Source: Podaxis mareebaensis (lineage: Eukaryota > Basidiomycota > Agaricomycetes > Agaricales > Agaricaceae). Taken from it: DNA of 64,000 nt. The translations under genes were made by a program, and so were the position numbers. Below the pieces are notes generated by a model. It made no database searches. It was not told where the DNA came from and saw only the letters and a list, made by a program, of their open reading frames with translations. The DNA lies in assembly GCA_018524725.1 (NCBI GenBank), contig JAEUWP010000602.1, forward strand, positions 186,001 to 250,000, read 5' to 3'. Below are positions 61,047 through 64,000 of this stretch, one piece after another. Every line of letters begins with the position of its first letter. Positions within the stretch are counted from its first letter, which is position 1.

Positions 61047-62875
61047 CTATAGATCCCGTCTTTTCCCCTTTGTCAGAATTTCAACTCCAGTCTCAGTTAT
61101 GCTGAAAATAGAATGAGCTTCATCTCTGACTAGTTCGGTTCTATACGCACAGAAGAGTCTCCTCGAACTGAGCACTGCGTTTGCCATCAACCGTTGTGGC
61201 AGTCCAATTATCAGGCCAGTGAACATCGCCCCAGTTGTGCCCGAGGTTAAGCATCTCCAGAAAGGCAAGGTTGTGAGCAGAGAGATCAGATAAGGATAGG
61301 GGGTTACATACCGGCTCTATGGTGAAGCACTGCGCATTTTCGTCAAGTAATTGTCACAAAACATAGAATTGCCAGAAACTCACCATTCCAGGTTTCATCG
61401 TGCCAACTGCCCTATTCTTCGCATAATGGGGAATGTTCGGGGCACAATGGAAAAGATTGTTGACACCATGACCAGTGAATGTGCGAACCACAGCACAGCC
61501 ATTTGAGCGCGCAATCGGCTCGCTGTATAGATAATGTAAACGGGAATTCAAGTTGGACAGAAACATTACTGACATAACTTTTCCGACATCACGGAATAGG
61601 GCGCCTGGTTTGCACATTGCGATGGCAGCGTCAAGCGCTTCTCGCGCGGTGCGAATGAGCTTCTTGGAGTCTTCGTCGATTTCTCCAACTGCATAGGTCT
61701 CGTTGAGGTCTCCATGGAACCCTAAACATCAAGTCATTACTACACAGGAACAAGATTCACGAAGTTTCAGACTCGCCGTCGTAGTACACTGACACATCTA
61801 TGGAGGGTATGAGCACTTGTTAAAGGAGCATGTAGTGCAACGCGATTACCAATATTGATGATATCCCCTTCCTGAAGTTTTCGCCTATCAGGAATTCCAT
61901 GGCAGATGACTTCGTTCACTGAACTGAAGAGTAATCACCATCAACTACATGAGTGTTTTGATTTTGGGGACAAAGGGACTAGAAAATGAGCGGCATACGT
62001 GCAAACAGATTTCGGGAAGTTGCGATAGTTCAATGGTGAGGGATACGCATTTCGTTCGATGGTGGCTTTGTGCACAATTTCGTCTATCTCATCAGTAGTG
62101 ATGCCTGGCCGAATCGCTGCTGCTGTAATATCAAGAACCTCTCGCGTAAGCTGTATATCGTACTCAGCTCCCGGGCGGTGCAAGCGAAAACTGAAGGGAC
62201 CAGACTCACTCGGCACACCGTACGCATTTTCTCTTGCTCTTCTGCGCTCAAGATACGAGGTGGTTGGCCGGCCGTGCGCAACTCCGACTTTGGAATGCCT
62301 GTGGAAGGATCAGGGCGACATAAAATCCTGCATATAAGCAACTCACCGTCTTCTGCGTAGTCGGGGCGAAGTATATGGGCAGGAACCTCCCGTTTAGGCG
62401 ACAGGGGATACAATGGTCGTAAACTTCCTGTATAGCTGAAGGTGGCCCAAGGAATATAGGTGTCATCTAACCGTACAACAGGTTAGCGAAGTTCAGGTAG
62501 ACGGTGGTTTTTGTGCGCACTTTGATTTGCTTTTGGTTTAACTAAGTCATGGACAATCTTGTGCTTTTTCTATTCGACCCAATTTAAGATGCAGACAATT
62601 GCTAATCGAGGAGTGCGATAAGCATACCCCTGCAGATAAAAGTTGAGGATCGTGTACTCAAGCCTCGTAGTCGCATGGATACTCACAAGCACCCTTGAAA
62701 CACTCTTGGCCGCAGAAGAACGATCCTTTAATTCCGAGCCTAATCCATGCAGAGTTCAGTACGGTGTATGCCAAGAAGAAAGCAGGGTTTACTTGTTGCA
62801 GGTCGGGCACTCTAGACGAGAGGGTGGGTTTCCATTGGGGCAGGAATCGCTCTGGCAGTTAACGGACGCAGTCAT
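61047..62875 (-). CDS. MAP1: Methionine aminopeptidase type 1
   Basis: Removes the initiator Met from nascent proteins at the ribosome. ATG 62873-62875 gives [28 protein letters not shown], the Cys-rich zinc region of eukaryotic MetAP1, continued in the next exon ([14 protein letters not shown]). [17 protein letters not shown] precedes the pita-bread catalytic domain: [54 protein letters not shown] (two Asp ligands), [18 protein letters not shown] (His ligand), MKPGM/CFTIEP/M (Glu ligand) and AQFEETLL (Glu ligand), ending [17 protein letters not shown]. All five metal ligands are present. The segment CFTIEP is an exon of only 18 nt (61312-61329). About ten introns. It ends 187 bp from the convergent acyltransferase. 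Confidence 0.94.
61312..61329 (-). other. 18-nt micro-exon of MetAP1
   Basis: Encodes Cys-Phe-Thr-Ile-Glu-Pro in phase 0, bounded by a gcag acceptor and a gtatgt donor. The Glu is a metal ligand of the enzyme. Confidence 0.8.
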
Positions 62876-63731
62876 TTTGAACAAAGAAAAAGGCTGTGGA
62901 TTGAGCAAGGGTGCCGAGCTAACGGAAGTTGCCGGCACCCAGCGACCAGCTGAGTGGCTGAGCAGCTGAGGCCGAGATGTCCAGGATGTCGCCCTCTCGC
63001 TTCTTCAACCGCAGCCACCACCAACAGCCAGCCTGTCCAGCCGCAACCACCCGATTCCCAGCCCACTTGCGTTCCTTGCGCCACCTGCCCACCCTCAATA
63101 CACTCGTTTCGCTCTAGTCGGCCAACCGTAGTATACCATGCATGTTCCATAGATTAGCTAACCACCCAATAAATGTCTATCTATCTATGCTTACCCATCG
63201 GACACTTGATTCAAATCCACGTTATGAGTCCCGCCCATCCAGCGGCTCCTCACTTCCTGGCCCGTTAATCGCTAACGCGACACTCCAGCCCAATCATCCT
63301 TCAGCAAAGTGTCCCACTTGCATCGGCGAGCATGCTGACGAAGCTGGAGGAAATTACCCTGGATTGATCGGTAACCAGGCCCTAGTTATGTAATGGGCGA
63401 GGACACACGCCAGTTTTTCTGCTATGTTACATCATGGAGTAAATTATGAGGCTATAGTGTTGGCGAGAAAGAGTATATGCGTATTAATATACGAAGACGA
63501 TGAGAATGCAAGAATCAACGGAAAGCATACTAAAAAAAAAAGTGTCTAATAGTACCGATTAAACCGATGAAAGCAACGTTGGGACAGCAACGAGAAGCAC
63601 AAAATGCAAAGATTACTGTGACGTAAGAATAAGAATATGATAAAAGTGTTTGGAAAGCAGGTATGCATACGTATATGACAATGAGCGAAAAACGAGTCCA
63701 AGGATCGGTGAAATGTCGGGGCCATTGTGGG
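62876..63731. other. Intergenic: MetAP1 promoter and 3' flank of the edge gene
   Basis: 856 bp. The part next to MetAP1 is GC-rich. A short tatctatctatg stretch lies near 63178-63190 and an A10 run at 63532-63541. Open frames here show no family features. Confidence 0.5.
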
Positions 63732-64000
63732 TCATTGGCCATGAGGGAAGATGTCAAGCTTGAACGCCACATTGGTATCGCTGCATGCCTTTCGCAAGGC
63801 TTTAAAGTGTGACTGCCCAAACACCTCGATCAGCGCCGCCTCATTCTCGTTGACCCATGCCACGGGCGGGAGACCACGCGTTGTTCGGTAGATGCCTTGC
63901 GGAAGTCGTTCTTCAAATACAAGTGTCACGACACCAGTTAGAAGACACTGGATCAGGTTCAGAATGTCACTGATTGGAGGACAAATCTTTCGCATAGATT
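63732..64000 (-). CDS. Unrecognised protein, C-terminal part only
   Basis: An open minus-strand frame enters from the right edge and stops at 63732. About 88 residues are visible, including LNLIQCLLTGVVTLVFEERLPQG, GLPPVAWVNENEAALIEVFGQSHFKALRKA and the end LDIFPHGQ. The composition is protein-like and the frame is uninterrupted to the edge. The true start lies outside the window; the ATG at 63993-63995 is probably internal. I do not recognise the family. Confidence 0.45.
   Translation of the reverse strand, partial: SMRKICPPISDILNLIQCLLTGVVTLVFEERLPQGIYRTTRGLPPVAWVNENEAALIEVFGQSHFKALRKACSDTNVAFKLDIFPHGQ

Overview
The window is nuclear DNA of a mushroom-forming basidiomycete (Agaricomycetes most likely). 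The signs are about 25 closely packed genes on both strands, nearly all split by many short introns (roughly 45-70 nt, GT...AG), near 50% GC, pyrimidine-rich leaders just before start codons, and protein families of fungal type. There is no bacterial-style operon, no rRNA or CRISPR array, and no transposase, reverse transcriptase or secondary-metabolite cluster that I could recognise. Gene assignments come from reading translated exons against remembered family motifs. Internal exon borders were worked out only where stated.

Layout, left to right: SDH1 flavoprotein (-, cut by the left edge); TBC1D5-like Rab GAP (-); RMD5/GID2 E3 ligase subunit (-); NSA1/WDR74 ribosome biogenesis factor (+); pirin (-); amino-acid permease (-); peroxisomal enoyl-CoA isomerase (-); SmgGDS-like armadillo protein (-); OTU deubiquitinase (+); beta-adaptin (-); Nepro/Rmp1-like nucleolar protein (+); GPI-anchored cupredoxin (-); Mso1-like protein (-); sulfide:quinone oxidoreductase (+); IF1-type ATPase inhibitor (-); Src1/Heh1/Man1 inner nuclear membrane protein (+); a 3.1 kb stretch with no convincing gene; VPS23/TSG101 (-); TEA/ATTS transcription factor (+); NOC3 (-); APC5 (+); a 2OG-Fe(II) oxygenase (-); a five-TOG XMAP215/ch-TOG microtubule polymerase (+); a glycerol-3-phosphate acyltransferase (+); methionine aminopeptidase 1 (-); and an unrecognised gene cut by the right edge (-).

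Most of this is conserved housekeeping: membrane traffic (TBC1D5, beta-adaptin, VPS23, Mso1-like), ubiquitin biology (RMD5, OTU, APC5), ribosome biogenesis (NSA1, NOC3, Nepro-like), mitochondrial and peroxisomal metabolism (SDH1, SQR, IF1, ECI), lipid synthesis and the cytoskeleton. I see no functional gene cluster. Divergent neighbours share very short promoters (about 100-280 bp) and convergent neighbours usually end 75-320 bp apart.

Against that compact background the features worth a second look are two over-long gaps between convergent 3' ends (32966-36103 and 40764-42206), two micro-exons of 15 and 18 nt in APC5 and MetAP1, an IF1 homologue with no visible targeting presequence, a pirin with an in-frame secretory-like N-terminal extension, an oxygenase with an altered co-substrate motif, and an animal-like five-TOG polymerase. 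I did not find a clear previously undescribed system.
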